10,188 bases of DNA from Planctomycetota bacterium. GTDB taxonomy: Bacteria; Planctomycetota; PUPC01; JACPCR01. A program made the translations under genes and the position numbers. Within the stretch, counting starts at the first letter, position 1. The number at the start of each line of letters is the position of its first letter. Below the pieces are notes generated by a model. The model did not search any database. It was not told the origin of the DNA and was given only the letters and a program-made list of their open reading frames with translations. Location of the stretch: positions 1 to 10,188 of the forward strand of contig JASLXP010001063.1 of NCBI GenBank assembly GCA_030740295.1, read 5' to 3'. This document shows positions 1 to 6,544 of the stretch, piece after piece.

Positions 1-399
1 TTCCGCCAGAAGACGAAGAGCATTATTGGAGCGGCAAAGAAGATCGACGATGACTACGGAGGTGAGGTTCCCGACGATCTGGATGAGTTGATCAAGCTCC
101 CCGGAGTTGCCCGGAAGACCGCGAACGTCGTCCTTGGAACGTTCTTCAAGAAACCGACCGGAGTCGTAGTCGATACCCACGTTAAACGCCTGGCCAACCG
201 CATCGGCCTCACCACCGAAAGCGATCCTGAAAAGATTGAAAAGGACTTGATGGAGCTGTTGCCCAAGGACGAGTGGATATTCATGGGCCACGCCATCATC
301 TGGCACGGCCGACGAGTGTGTAATGCCAAGAAACCGATGTGCTCGGACTGCACATTAAACTCCTTCTGCCCGCGAGACGGTGTGACAACAAGCGTGTGA
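1..399 (+). CDS. nth: Endonuclease III (DNA glycosylase/AP lyase), 5'-truncated by window edge
   Basis: The frame is open from base 1 to a TGA at 397-399, so only the last 132 residues are visible and the true start lies upstream. Endonuclease III removes oxidised pyrimidines in base-excision repair and nicks the abasic site. The helix-hairpin-helix reads LPGVARKTANVV (visible residues 33-44). Its Lys39 corresponds to the catalytic lysine of the E. coli enzyme (K120), and Asp58 in VVDTH to its catalytic aspartate (D138). The spacing between them is one residue longer than in E. coli. The C-terminus carries the 4Fe-4S ligand pattern C-X6-C-X2-C-X5-C (Cys107, 114, 117, 123), so this end looks intact. 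The next gene starts 10 bp downstream on the same strand, which allows co-transcription. Family assignment is secure; MutY is unlikely because the FeS loop is followed almost at once by the stop, leaving no MutT-like C-terminal domain. Confidence 0.95.
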   Translation, partial: FRQKTKSIIGAAKKIDDDYGGEVPDDLDELIKLPGVARKTANVVLGTFFKKPTGVVVDTHVKRLANRIGLTTESDPEKIEKDLMELLPKDEWIFMGHAIIWHGRRVCNAKKPMCSDCTLNSFCPRDGVTTSV

Positions 400-409
400 T
401 TCAAATCCT

Positions 410-2701
410 ATGATAAAGGAAGCCATTCCATTTCTTATCATCCTCGCGTGCCTTTCCGGCTGTAAAAGACCCGGACTGAAACAGAGCCGCCTGGTCCGAC
501 CACAGGTGACTCTGGAAACCGTTTCTGACATCGAAGCACAACCACTCTCGCTTCAAATGAAGCGGCTTGTCGAGGCCCTCAATTACCTCGGCCATCCTCT
601 GCCCAAAGAAACACAGAACACGCTGCTCAACGGCTCTAGTTCAGAAGGATATTCCGAAGCCGTCCAGGGAGTGCTCGATCCGCTCTGTCTGCTCGCGGTC
701 AATATCAATCCTGAATCGAGGGTGAAGTTGAAACCGGGCCCGGCGTTCCCTGAACTGGTAGAAAACGGCTGGGCCCAGTTTCTTGTCAAAGTGCAAAACG
801 AGGCAGGCGTCACTGCCCGGTTGCGTGTCATGAGCCCCAACGCCCGCTCGGTCAGGAATTCTCCGGCTGACGATGTCGCGAATCGATGGCTCGATCTGCA
901 GCTCTTCGAAGGCCGCCCCATGCAGCCCAGACTGAGTGGCCTCGGTCTCGAATACCGCATCATCCAACTCTACAGCAAAGATCACGGGAAACGGATGGCC
1001 GAGTTCACAGCAGACGTGGGACAGGGCACTCAGGACATCGGCTTCCGCGCCAAAACGGACGTCCTCTTCCAGGCTCGAAAAAGCGCGCGAATCCGTTTTC
1101 GGGTCAGAGACGAAAAAGGTCGCCCAACCATGGCTGCATTCGTGATCAGAGACAAATGGGGCCGCGTGTATCCCTCGCAGGCAAAGCGCATCGCGCCCGA
1201 TTTTTCGTTCCATCCACAAGTCTACCGTGCGGATGGCGAGAGCATTCACCTGCCCGCGGGCGAATACACGATTGAGTGTACACGTGGGCCTGAATACCTG
1301 AAGACGACAGAGAAGGTCACCCTTGATGGACAATCACGCGTGCTGGAATTCAGACTCAAGCGGTGGATCGATCCGGCCAGCCACGGCTGGTATTCGGGAG
1401 ACCATCACATCCACGCGGCCGGCTGCGCGCATTACACCAATCCGACGCAGGGCGTTCACCCCAGGGACATGATGCGCCACTGTCTCGGCGAAGATTTGAA
1501 GGTTGGAATCAATCTCACCTGGGGCCCCTGTTTCGATTATCAGAAACAATTCTTCACCGGCAAAGTCTCGAAGGTCTCCACCAAGACCCATCTGCTGCGT
1601 TACGACGTGGAGGTCTCCGGTTTCGGTTCCCATCGTTCGGGCCATTTATGCCTGTTGCGCCTGAAAGACCAGATTTATCCCGGTGGCGATTCCAAGCATC
1701 ATTGGCCCACTCTTTGTCTGAACACCCTCCGCTGGGCCCAAGCCCAGGGCTCGGTCTCCGGGATTGCCCATTCTGGTTGGGGCCTGAATGTAAACACCAC
1801 CGAGCTGCCCAATTACATCATTCCACCTTACAGTGGAATCGGCGCCAACGAATACATCGTCGATGTCACCCACAAAGTGCCCGGCCCGGACGGCGAGCCA
1901 GTGCCGGCCGTCGATTTCATGTCCATGGTCGATACCCCATACGTCTGGGAGATGAACATCTGGTATCACACGTTGAACTGCGGTTTCCGCACACGCATCA
2001 GCGGCGAGACAGATTTCCCATGCATCTATGGACAGCGAGTCGGGCTCGGACGCTCCTACGTCAAGCTCGATCGGAAACTGGATTTCGATGGCTGGTGCCG
2101 CGGAGTGGAAGAAGGTAAGTGCTATGTGTCTGACGGCCTCAGCCACATCATGGATTTCAGTGCCGCTACTGGAGCCAAGAAAGTGGAGGTCGGTGAGAAC
2201 GGAAGTGAGCTGCAAGTGGAGAACGGCAAAGTTACCTTCAGTGCAGCAGTTTCAGCCCTCCTTGGCGAAGAGCCCAGTAACGACATCCGAAGCCGACCCT
2301 ACAGCCAGCAGCCTTACTGGCACATCGAGCGCGCGAGATTAGGCAACACCCGCAACGTCAAAGTTGAATTAGTTGTCAACGGCTATCCAAAAGCATCAAA
2401 AGAAATCCTCGCGGATGGCTCGTTGCAGGACATCACCTTTGAAACGGAAATTAGTCAGAGCAGTTGGGCAGCCATCCGAATTCTTCCTTCTTCCCACACG
2501 AATCCGATTTTCCTCATCGTTGATGACAAACCGATCCGCGCCAGCAAGCGTAGTGCAGACTGGTGCCTGAAAGGCGTCGACAAATGCTGGTCACAGAAAA
2601 AGAGATTTATTGCGGAAAAAGAAATGAAAGATGCCGAAGCCGCCTACGCGCACGCCAGAAGGGTCTACAAGAAAATTCTGAGCGAATGCGAAACTGATTA
2701 G
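410..2701 (+). CDS. CehA/McbA-family metallohydrolase-like lipoprotein
   Basis: This 763-residue protein begins with a short lipoprotein signal, a hydrophobic stretch ending in the lipobox LSGC with Cys18 as the likely lipidated residue, so it is probably exported and membrane-anchored. Residues about 50-150 form a conserved N-terminal region, and about 225-320 look like beta-rich carboxypeptidase-regulatory or Ig-like folds. The PHP/CehA-like domain starts at SGDHHIHAAGCAHYTNP (about 329-345). It gives H333-x-H335 and H341 as candidate metal ligands, with IAHSGWG (H454) and SGETDFP (E533, D535) further on. The C-terminus (about 735-760) is a charged helix. CehA (carbaryl hydrolase) and McbA give the family its name, but homologues like this one have no established substrate. 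The ATG at 410 is chosen because the signal and lipobox follow directly; no strong Shine-Dalgarno is visible. It follows nth by 10 bp. Family call is confident; the reaction is unknown. Confidence 0.88.
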   Translation: MIKEAIPFLIILACLSGCKRPGLKQSRLVRPQVTLETVSDIEAQPLSLQMKRLVEALNYLGHPLPKETQNTLLNGSSSEGYSEAVQGVLDPLCLLAVNINPESRVKLKPGPAFPELVENGWAQFLVKVQNEAGVTARLRVMSPNARSVRNSPADDVANRWLDLQLFEGRPMQPRLSGLGLEYRIIQLYSKDHGKRMAEFTADVGQGTQDIGFRAKTDVLFQARKSARIRFRVRDEKGRPTMAAFVIRDKWGRVYPSQAKRIAPDFSFHPQVYRADGESIHLPAGEYTIECTRGPEYLKTTEKVTLDGQSRVLEFRLKRWIDPASHGWYSGDHHIHAAGCAHYTNPTQGVHPRDMMRHCLGEDLKVGINLTWGPCFDYQKQFFTGKVSKVSTKTHLLRYDVEVSGFGSHRSGHLCLLRLKDQIYPGGDSKHHWPTLCLNTLRWAQAQGSVSGIAHSGWGLNVNTTELPNYIIPPYSGIGANEYIVDVTHKVPGPDGEPVPAVDFMSMVDTPYVWEMNIWYHTLNCGFRTRISGETDFPCIYGQRVGLGRSYVKLDRKLDFDGWCRGVEEGKCYVSDGLSHIMDFSAATGAKKVEVGENGSELQVENGKVTFSAAVSALLGEEPSNDIRSRPYSQQPYWHIERARLGNTRNVKVELVVNGYPKASKEILADGSLQDITFETEISQSSWAAIRILPSSHTNPIFLIVDDKPIRASKRSADWCLKGVDKCWSQKKRFIAEKEMKDAEAAYAHARRVYKKILSECETD

Positions 2702-2708
2702 TTTCATC

Positions 2709-2726
2709 GTAGCAGCAAACTGCTGC
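2709..2726. terminator. Small hairpin just after the lipoprotein gene
   Basis: Eight bases after the TAG of the lipoprotein gene, GTAGCAG pairs with CTGCTGC (7 bp including one G-T wobble) around a CAAA tetraloop. There is no T-run behind it, so it is not a classical intrinsic terminator. It may protect or terminate the upstream message, or be a small palindromic repeat. The rest of the 86-bp gap holds the heptamer element at 2750-2779. Confidence 0.3.
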
Positions 2727-2749
2727 CACCTGAAAACGACCTAGGCCCA

Positions 2750-2779
2750 GCACTTACTCATTACTCATTACTCATTACG
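2750..2779 (+). repeat. Heptamer repeat element (CTCATTA)3 upstream of PhyH gene, copy A
   Basis: The element is GCACTTA followed by three exact CTCATTA heptamers and CG, ending 8 nt before the ATG at 2788. A near-identical element (28 of 30 positions) lies in the same orientation before proS, at 7985-8014 on the minus strand. The 8 nt between element and ATG (CTAACCCC) contain no Shine-Dalgarno, so if transcribed the element occupies the ribosome-binding region. It could be a regulatory leader, or a dispersed tandem repeat that landed here. That the repeat is real is certain; its role is unknown. Confidence 0.85.
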
Positions 2780-2787
2780 CTAACCCC

Positions 2788-3717
2788 ATGCAGTTGGAAA
2801 AAGGGCCGCCGGTAGAAGTGCCCAAAGTAATATCGGATCAACAAGTCCAGGCTTATATCGAAACCGGATATCTGATCGTGCCGGATCTCATACAAGAACA
2901 TGAGATCGAAGAGATGCGGCAGGATGTGATCAAAGTCGCTCGCGGCCAGTATCCGAATGAAAACGAGGAATTATTTCCTGGTGAAATGTCAGATGAAGAG
3001 GTGTTGGAAAACATACTGTGCATTCATCAACTACATTTTGTGAGCCCGGTCATCGAAAAATATGTCCGGCATGCGAAGCTCTGCGGAGCATTGAGCCAGA
3101 TTACGGGCGCACATCTGCCCTGGTGGGATGGCAGTGTGAAATGCATGCAATCCATGTACTTTGTGAAACCGCCCGGCTTTCAAGGACAGGCATGGCACCA
3201 GGATGAGATCTATATCCCCACCCGCGACAGATCGCTTATCGGCGCCTGGATTGCTCTCGACGACGCGACCACCGAAAACGGCTGCCTCTGGGTCATTCCG
3301 GGATCGCATAAAACTGGGATGCTCTATCCGCAGCGCGAACATAACAATAATGATGAATTTGACTTTACCCTCGAGAGCTACGGCTTTGATGAAAGTGATG
3401 AAGTTCCCGTCGAGGTCAAGACTGGTTCATCCGTTTTCTTCAATGGCTACCTGCTCCACCGATCTCGAAAGAACCGGGGGAACACGACCCGCAGAGTTTT
3501 AGTCAATCACTACTGCAACGCATGGTCATTACTGCCCTGGCAGTTGAAAGAAGGGGAGCGTGCGTCGACTGCCGATCACAGGGCAGTGATACAGGTTTCC
3601 GGCTCTGACCCATATGCCTGGAAAGGATACGATAAGCCACCAGCCCGCGTTGGCCTCAGACAGTGCAAAGCTGTCCAGGAAAAACAGCAGGAGAATAAAG
3701 GTGGGCAAAATCAGTAA
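2788..3717 (+). CDS. Phytanoyl-CoA dioxygenase (PhyH) family Fe(II)/2-oxoglutarate oxygenase
   Basis: The product is a 309-residue soluble enzyme of the PhyH family, which uses Fe(II), O2 and 2-oxoglutarate to hydroxylate small organic substrates. The metal triad is visible as WHQDE (His137, Asp139) and LLHRSRKN (His224). Arg235, 11 residues after the distal His, matches the 2-oxoglutarate-binding arginine of human PHYH (H264 to R275). The core sequence IGAWIALDDATTENGCLWVI and PGSHK (about 151-174) is typical of the family. No signal peptide is seen, so it is probably cytoplasmic. The ATG at 2788 is the first in frame after the heptamer element and places ISDQQVQAYIETGYLIV at the usual N-terminal position; there is no good Shine-Dalgarno. 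The SGNH gene starts 14 bp after the stop with its own GGAG, suggesting one operon. Substrate cannot be assigned: bacterial members act on compounds as different as ectoine and polyketides. Confidence 0.92.
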   Translation: MQLEKGPPVEVPKVISDQQVQAYIETGYLIVPDLIQEHEIEEMRQDVIKVARGQYPNENEELFPGEMSDEEVLENILCIHQLHFVSPVIEKYVRHAKLCGALSQITGAHLPWWDGSVKCMQSMYFVKPPGFQGQAWHQDEIYIPTRDRSLIGAWIALDDATTENGCLWVIPGSHKTGMLYPQREHNNNDEFDFTLESYGFDESDEVPVEVKTGSSVFFNGYLLHRSRKNRGNTTRRVLVNHYCNAWSLLPWQLKEGERASTADHRAVIQVSGSDPYAWKGYDKPPARVGLRQCKAVQEKQQENKGGQNQ

Positions 3718-3731
3718 GGCCGGAGACGACC

Positions 3732-5327
3732 ATGAGCCAGACTCACATGAAATCCAGAGCGATTCGGTGGGACATCCTGATCCTCGCTCTTATTGGCTGT
3801 GGGAGTCTGCTGTTCAATCATCTTGGATGGCCTTTCATTTATTGGATCGCGCTGTTCTTTTTTGCTGCGGCTAATTTGAATCCATTCCTGCTGGGTGAAA
3901 GGGCAAAGGCATGGCATAAAGTGCTGCTCGCCTTGCGTGTGGGCAGTTGGATTGCCCTCATTGGATTGCTCTTCGAGATGCAACTCGAACGCTCGGTAAT
4001 CCTGGCGATCGCACAAGCTGCGTCCTTTCTGGCCCTGATCCTGTGTCCGTTTGATTCAAAGTGTCGCGGCGTACTTCTTGGATTGGGCGCGGCACTGATC
4101 TGCATGCAGGCGGCGGATGAATCGCCTTTCATGCTTTGCGCGTGGGCTGCCATCTTCGGCCTCCTTTTCGCCGGGCCCGCGGATACTGCCAGGCTGACTG
4201 AACGGATTCGGAAAGACTGGTTGGCCACCTGTGTCGCGCTTGCCCTGCTTTCGATCATGTTTGTTGGGAGCTGGTTCTACTTTGGCCGGTTTGGTCCGCA
4301 GAAGTGGGCTCAGTCTTTCGAATATGGGCTTTCACGACATCTTTATGTTGCCTTCGAATGCCTGCTGCCCATTTCTCTTCTGCTGCCTTTCTTGATGGTC
4401 AGGGCAAAGTCCGTCCAGAGGTACCTGCTTCTTATATTTGGCCTGACAGCCACTTTTGCGCTTCTTGAATTCACGCTCCGAGTGACTACGGTCGGTCTCA
4501 CCCATGCAGACGGCGCCGATTCTGATGATGCGCGTGCGCCGACTCTCGATTTGGAGTCGGTTACCAGGTCCAAACCGGCCGGGACGCGCCGTTTACTCTG
4601 TCTGGGTGACTCGGTGACTTATGGAGCAGGCTGCAGAAGAGACAGTATCTACTCCGAGCATCTTGCTCGGATCTTGAGCAAGGAGCACGGCGATGGTTTC
4701 GAGGTTCTGAATCTCAGCCGTATCGGATGGAATACCCCGTGCGAACTTGGCGCTCTGAAAAGTGATGGTATCAAGTATTCACCGGATCTGATTGTCCTTG
4801 GCTTTGTGCTCAATGATGCCGAACCAGACGGGCCGGGTTTCCATCTGGCCACCGTCTTTCCGAGGCATCTCAACTCTCGGCTTGCATGGTCATACAACAT
4901 CAACCTGCTCAATTTCATGTATGACAAATCGCTTCAATTGACGGGCCGGAAGGACGATTACACCAATTACCTGTTGAAGCTGTATCGTGAGGGCGAAAGG
5001 GGCTGGGAGCAATGCAAGGCGGACCACCGGGAGATGCTCAGGATTGCCAAAGAGCACAACATCAGGTTCCTGGCGGTGCTGTTCCCCGCGTTCGTTCAGT
5101 TCGAAGACTATCCCTTTCAGAAAGTCCACGAATCAGTGGGTGCCTGGCTGCAGCAACAGGGCGCGGTGACCCTGGACCTGCTGCCCTACTACAAGAAGTA
5201 TGATCCCAAAGATCTGATAGCGAGCTTCATGGACGGACACCCGAACAAGCTGGGACACAAGATCGCCGCGGATGCCATTTACGAGACCATTCGAACTCAT
5301 CCGGACCTCAAATCATTTCTCGACTAA
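3732..5327 (+). CDS. Multi-pass membrane protein with C-terminal SGNH/GDSL hydrolase domain
   Basis: The 531-residue product has two halves. Residues about 13-247 contain roughly eight or nine hydrophobic segments, for example about 13-50, 65-105, 162-184, 205-223 and 230-247. Residues about 285-525 are an SGNH/GDSL esterase-like domain. Block I is LCLGDSVTYGAG with nucleophile Ser294, block II is NLSRIGWNT (Gly332), block III is GFVLNDAE (Asn361), and block V is MDGHPNKLGH (Asp501, His503), so the catalytic set is complete. It is likely an inner-membrane enzyme acting on an ester or acetyl group of a lipid, glycan or exported compound; which side the domain faces is not clear from the sequence. 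The ATG at 3732 is preceded by GGAG at 3722-3725 with 6 nt spacing, a good ribosome-binding site. The gene lies 14 bp after the PhyH gene. Its TAA directly abuts the 15-bp repeat array. Confidence 0.88.
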   Translation: MSQTHMKSRAIRWDILILALIGCGSLLFNHLGWPFIYWIALFFFAAANLNPFLLGERAKAWHKVLLALRVGSWIALIGLLFEMQLERSVILAIAQAASFLALILCPFDSKCRGVLLGLGAALICMQAADESPFMLCAWAAIFGLLFAGPADTARLTERIRKDWLATCVALALLSIMFVGSWFYFGRFGPQKWAQSFEYGLSRHLYVAFECLLPISLLLPFLMVRAKSVQRYLLLIFGLTATFALLEFTLRVTTVGLTHADGADSDDARAPTLDLESVTRSKPAGTRRLLCLGDSVTYGAGCRRDSIYSEHLARILSKEHGDGFEVLNLSRIGWNTPCELGALKSDGIKYSPDLIVLGFVLNDAEPDGPGFHLATVFPRHLNSRLAWSYNINLLNFMYDKSLQLTGRKDDYTNYLLKLYREGERGWEQCKADHREMLRIAKEHNIRFLAVLFPAFVQFEDYPFQKVHESVGAWLQQQGAVTLDLLPYYKKYDPKDLIASFMDGHPNKLGHKIAADAIYETIRTHPDLKSFLD

Positions 5328-5418
5328 GGCAACACGATTTAGGGCAACACGATTAAAGGCAACACCATCTGAAGCGGTACGATTTAATCTTAATGGTGTT
5401 GCCTCAAATCGTGTTGCC
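5328..5418. repeat. Array of 15-bp units in both orientations between convergent genes
   Basis: Four plus-strand units (5328-5342, 5343-5357, 5358-5372 and a degenerate one at 5373-5387) are based on GGCAACACGATTTAG. Two minus-strand units follow at 5389-5403 and 5404-5418. The outer arms 5327-5340 and 5406-5419 are a perfect 14-bp inverted repeat. The inner arms 5358-5368 and 5393-5403 are a perfect 11-bp pair. The whole can fold into a long interrupted hairpin and may act as a two-way terminator for the converging genes, although no T-run follows. The last minus-strand unit is the coding end of the dioxygenase gene (Gly-Asn-Thr-Ile-stop). Confidence 0.88.
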
Positions 5419-6123
5419 TCTCTGTTTTGAATAGAACTTTCGTGGCAGCAGTGGATCTACCTTTTTCCGGAGCCTGTCCGGAATGTCTGTGTGGCTGGAG
5501 ATCTGTTCGGTGTCCGCGTGGCCGTAATAGATGTGGAGCGTCCGACGCTGGCGGGAGCCCCTTCTCAGACGCGCGGTGTGAAGGAGAGCCGTATGAAAGA
5601 AGACCGCCGATCCTGCCGGACCGAGAATGTCCACCTCGTCTGCAGGGCCGTGCTTTCCGGGCTCTGTATCAATGTCACGATTGTGAGACCGCGGGACGAC
5701 CGCGAAGCAATGGTCCGTTTCCGAGACATCCGAAAGATAGTAAACCAGCGAGAGCGAATGAATGCCGAGCGGAAAATCTTCTGACCGTTTGAAGTCCCGA
5801 TGCCAGGCCGGCTTCTCAGGAATCTCTTCTGTCGGATTCCGTATCATGGCGGAGAATTCGTCGAACGTCGCGACCTCACCGAGCAGTGCAGTGATGATCG
5901 GCATGACCGTCTGGCTCTCAATGGTGATATCCAGAATCGGTAGCCGCAGCAGTATGTTGGCGTCCTGCAGATGGCCGTCGCCACGTTTGATCGGCCATTC
6001 GTTCTGTTCCAGATCTCGATCGAGCGCTTCGTTGATGGCGCCTACCTGCTCTGCGGTGAGCGCGTTGGGAACGATGCGATAGCCAAGTTCGTTGAACTGA
6101 GTCCGGGTTTCATTTGCGTTCAT
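5404..6123 (-). CDS. PhyH-family dioxygenase, second copy in the window
   Basis: The product is a 239-residue PhyH-type Fe(II)/2-oxoglutarate oxygenase. The triad is WHRDF (His108, Asp110) and LLHTARLRRG (His182), with Arg193 eleven residues after the distal His as the expected 2-oxoglutarate ligand. YYLSDVSETDHCFAVVPRSH (about 128-147) is the family core. It is only distantly similar to the PhyH protein at 2788 and shorter by about 70 residues, so it is not a recent duplicate. I chose the ATG at 6123 because it falls 8 bp after the stop of the preceding gene and the protein then starts at the usual place; an in-frame start at 6189 would overlap that gene. The final residues RGNTI are encoded by a 15-bp repeat unit. 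Substrate unknown; probably cytoplasmic and last in a proS-led transcript. Confidence 0.9.
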   Translation of the reverse strand: MNANETRTQFNELGYRIVPNALTAEQVGAINEALDRDLEQNEWPIKRGDGHLQDANILLRLPILDITIESQTVMPIITALLGEVATFDEFSAMIRNPTEEIPEKPAWHRDFKRSEDFPLGIHSLSLVYYLSDVSETDHCFAVVPRSHNRDIDTEPGKHGPADEVDILGPAGSAVFFHTALLHTARLRRGSRQRRTLHIYYGHADTEQISSHTDIPDRLRKKVDPLLPRKFYSKQRGNTI

Positions 6124-6131
6124 CGGTGGAA

Positions 6132-6530
6132 TTACTCTTCCTTCACCAGGTGAGCGATAGGCGAGGAGTGATGAAGGATCATCTTCCATGCACTTTCCTG
6201 CTTTACAAAGATATTGGTCGCCTGCACAGCACCCATGCGTTCCGATTCGCCGACCCCTGCCATGATGTTTTCGATACAGGTCACAATGCCAACGTCGCCC
6301 TCCTCGCTTATTTCAACTTCGGTAAGGATGAACTGCATGCTGCTCGTGTTCTCAAAGATAGCCTGCCAACTGGTCATCACAGGCTCCCACCCAGATACGG
6401 TCCGCCAGCCCGGATGGACGCATCTGACAGAATCTGATTTTAGCCAGACGTCACCCATCGTTTCCACGTCCAGTGCTTCAAACGCTGCGTAGAAGGATTC
6501 GTTTGCCCGGGTGATTTCTTCGGAACTCAT
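6132..6530 (-). CDS. NTF2-like / SnoaL-like domain protein (nuclear transport factor 2 superfamily)
   Basis: This small protein of 132 residues is a single alpha+beta cone domain of the SnoaL_3/DUF4440 type. It has the N-terminal helix EITRANESFYAAFEALD, then CVHPGWRTVSGWEPVMTSW, then a C-terminal ATNIFVKQ...WKMILHHSSPI. Family members include isomerases, hydrolases, binding proteins and proteins of unknown role, so no reaction can be given. The ATG at 6530 is preferred because SSEEITRAN matches the usual N-terminus; a GTG at 6542 in frame would add four residues. No convincing Shine-Dalgarno is seen for either. It lies 14 bp after proS and 8 bp before the PhyH gene, all on the minus strand, so the three genes are probably co-transcribed. 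Confidence 0.82.
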   Translation of the reverse strand: MSSEEITRANESFYAAFEALDVETMGDVWLKSDSVRCVHPGWRTVSGWEPVMTSWQAIFENTSSMQFILTEVEISEEGDVGIVTCIENIMAGVGESERMGAVQATNIFVKQESAWKMILHHSSPIAHLVKEE

Positions 6531-6544
6531 GATGAGTATCACGT

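Noticed and set aside
1363..2118. A 251-codon frame in another phase inside the lipoprotein gene
   Set aside because: It lies within the conserved CehA/McbA domain, which is intact in the main frame; the alternative is rich in Arg, Pro and Ser as expected of a shadow frame.
5328..5418. CRISPR-like array
   Set aside because: Units are 15 bp, directly adjacent without spacers and present in both orientations, and no cas gene is nearby.
2788..6123. The two PhyH genes as a local duplication
   Set aside because: Their proteins differ in length by about 70 residues and share only the family motifs, so they are not recent copies.
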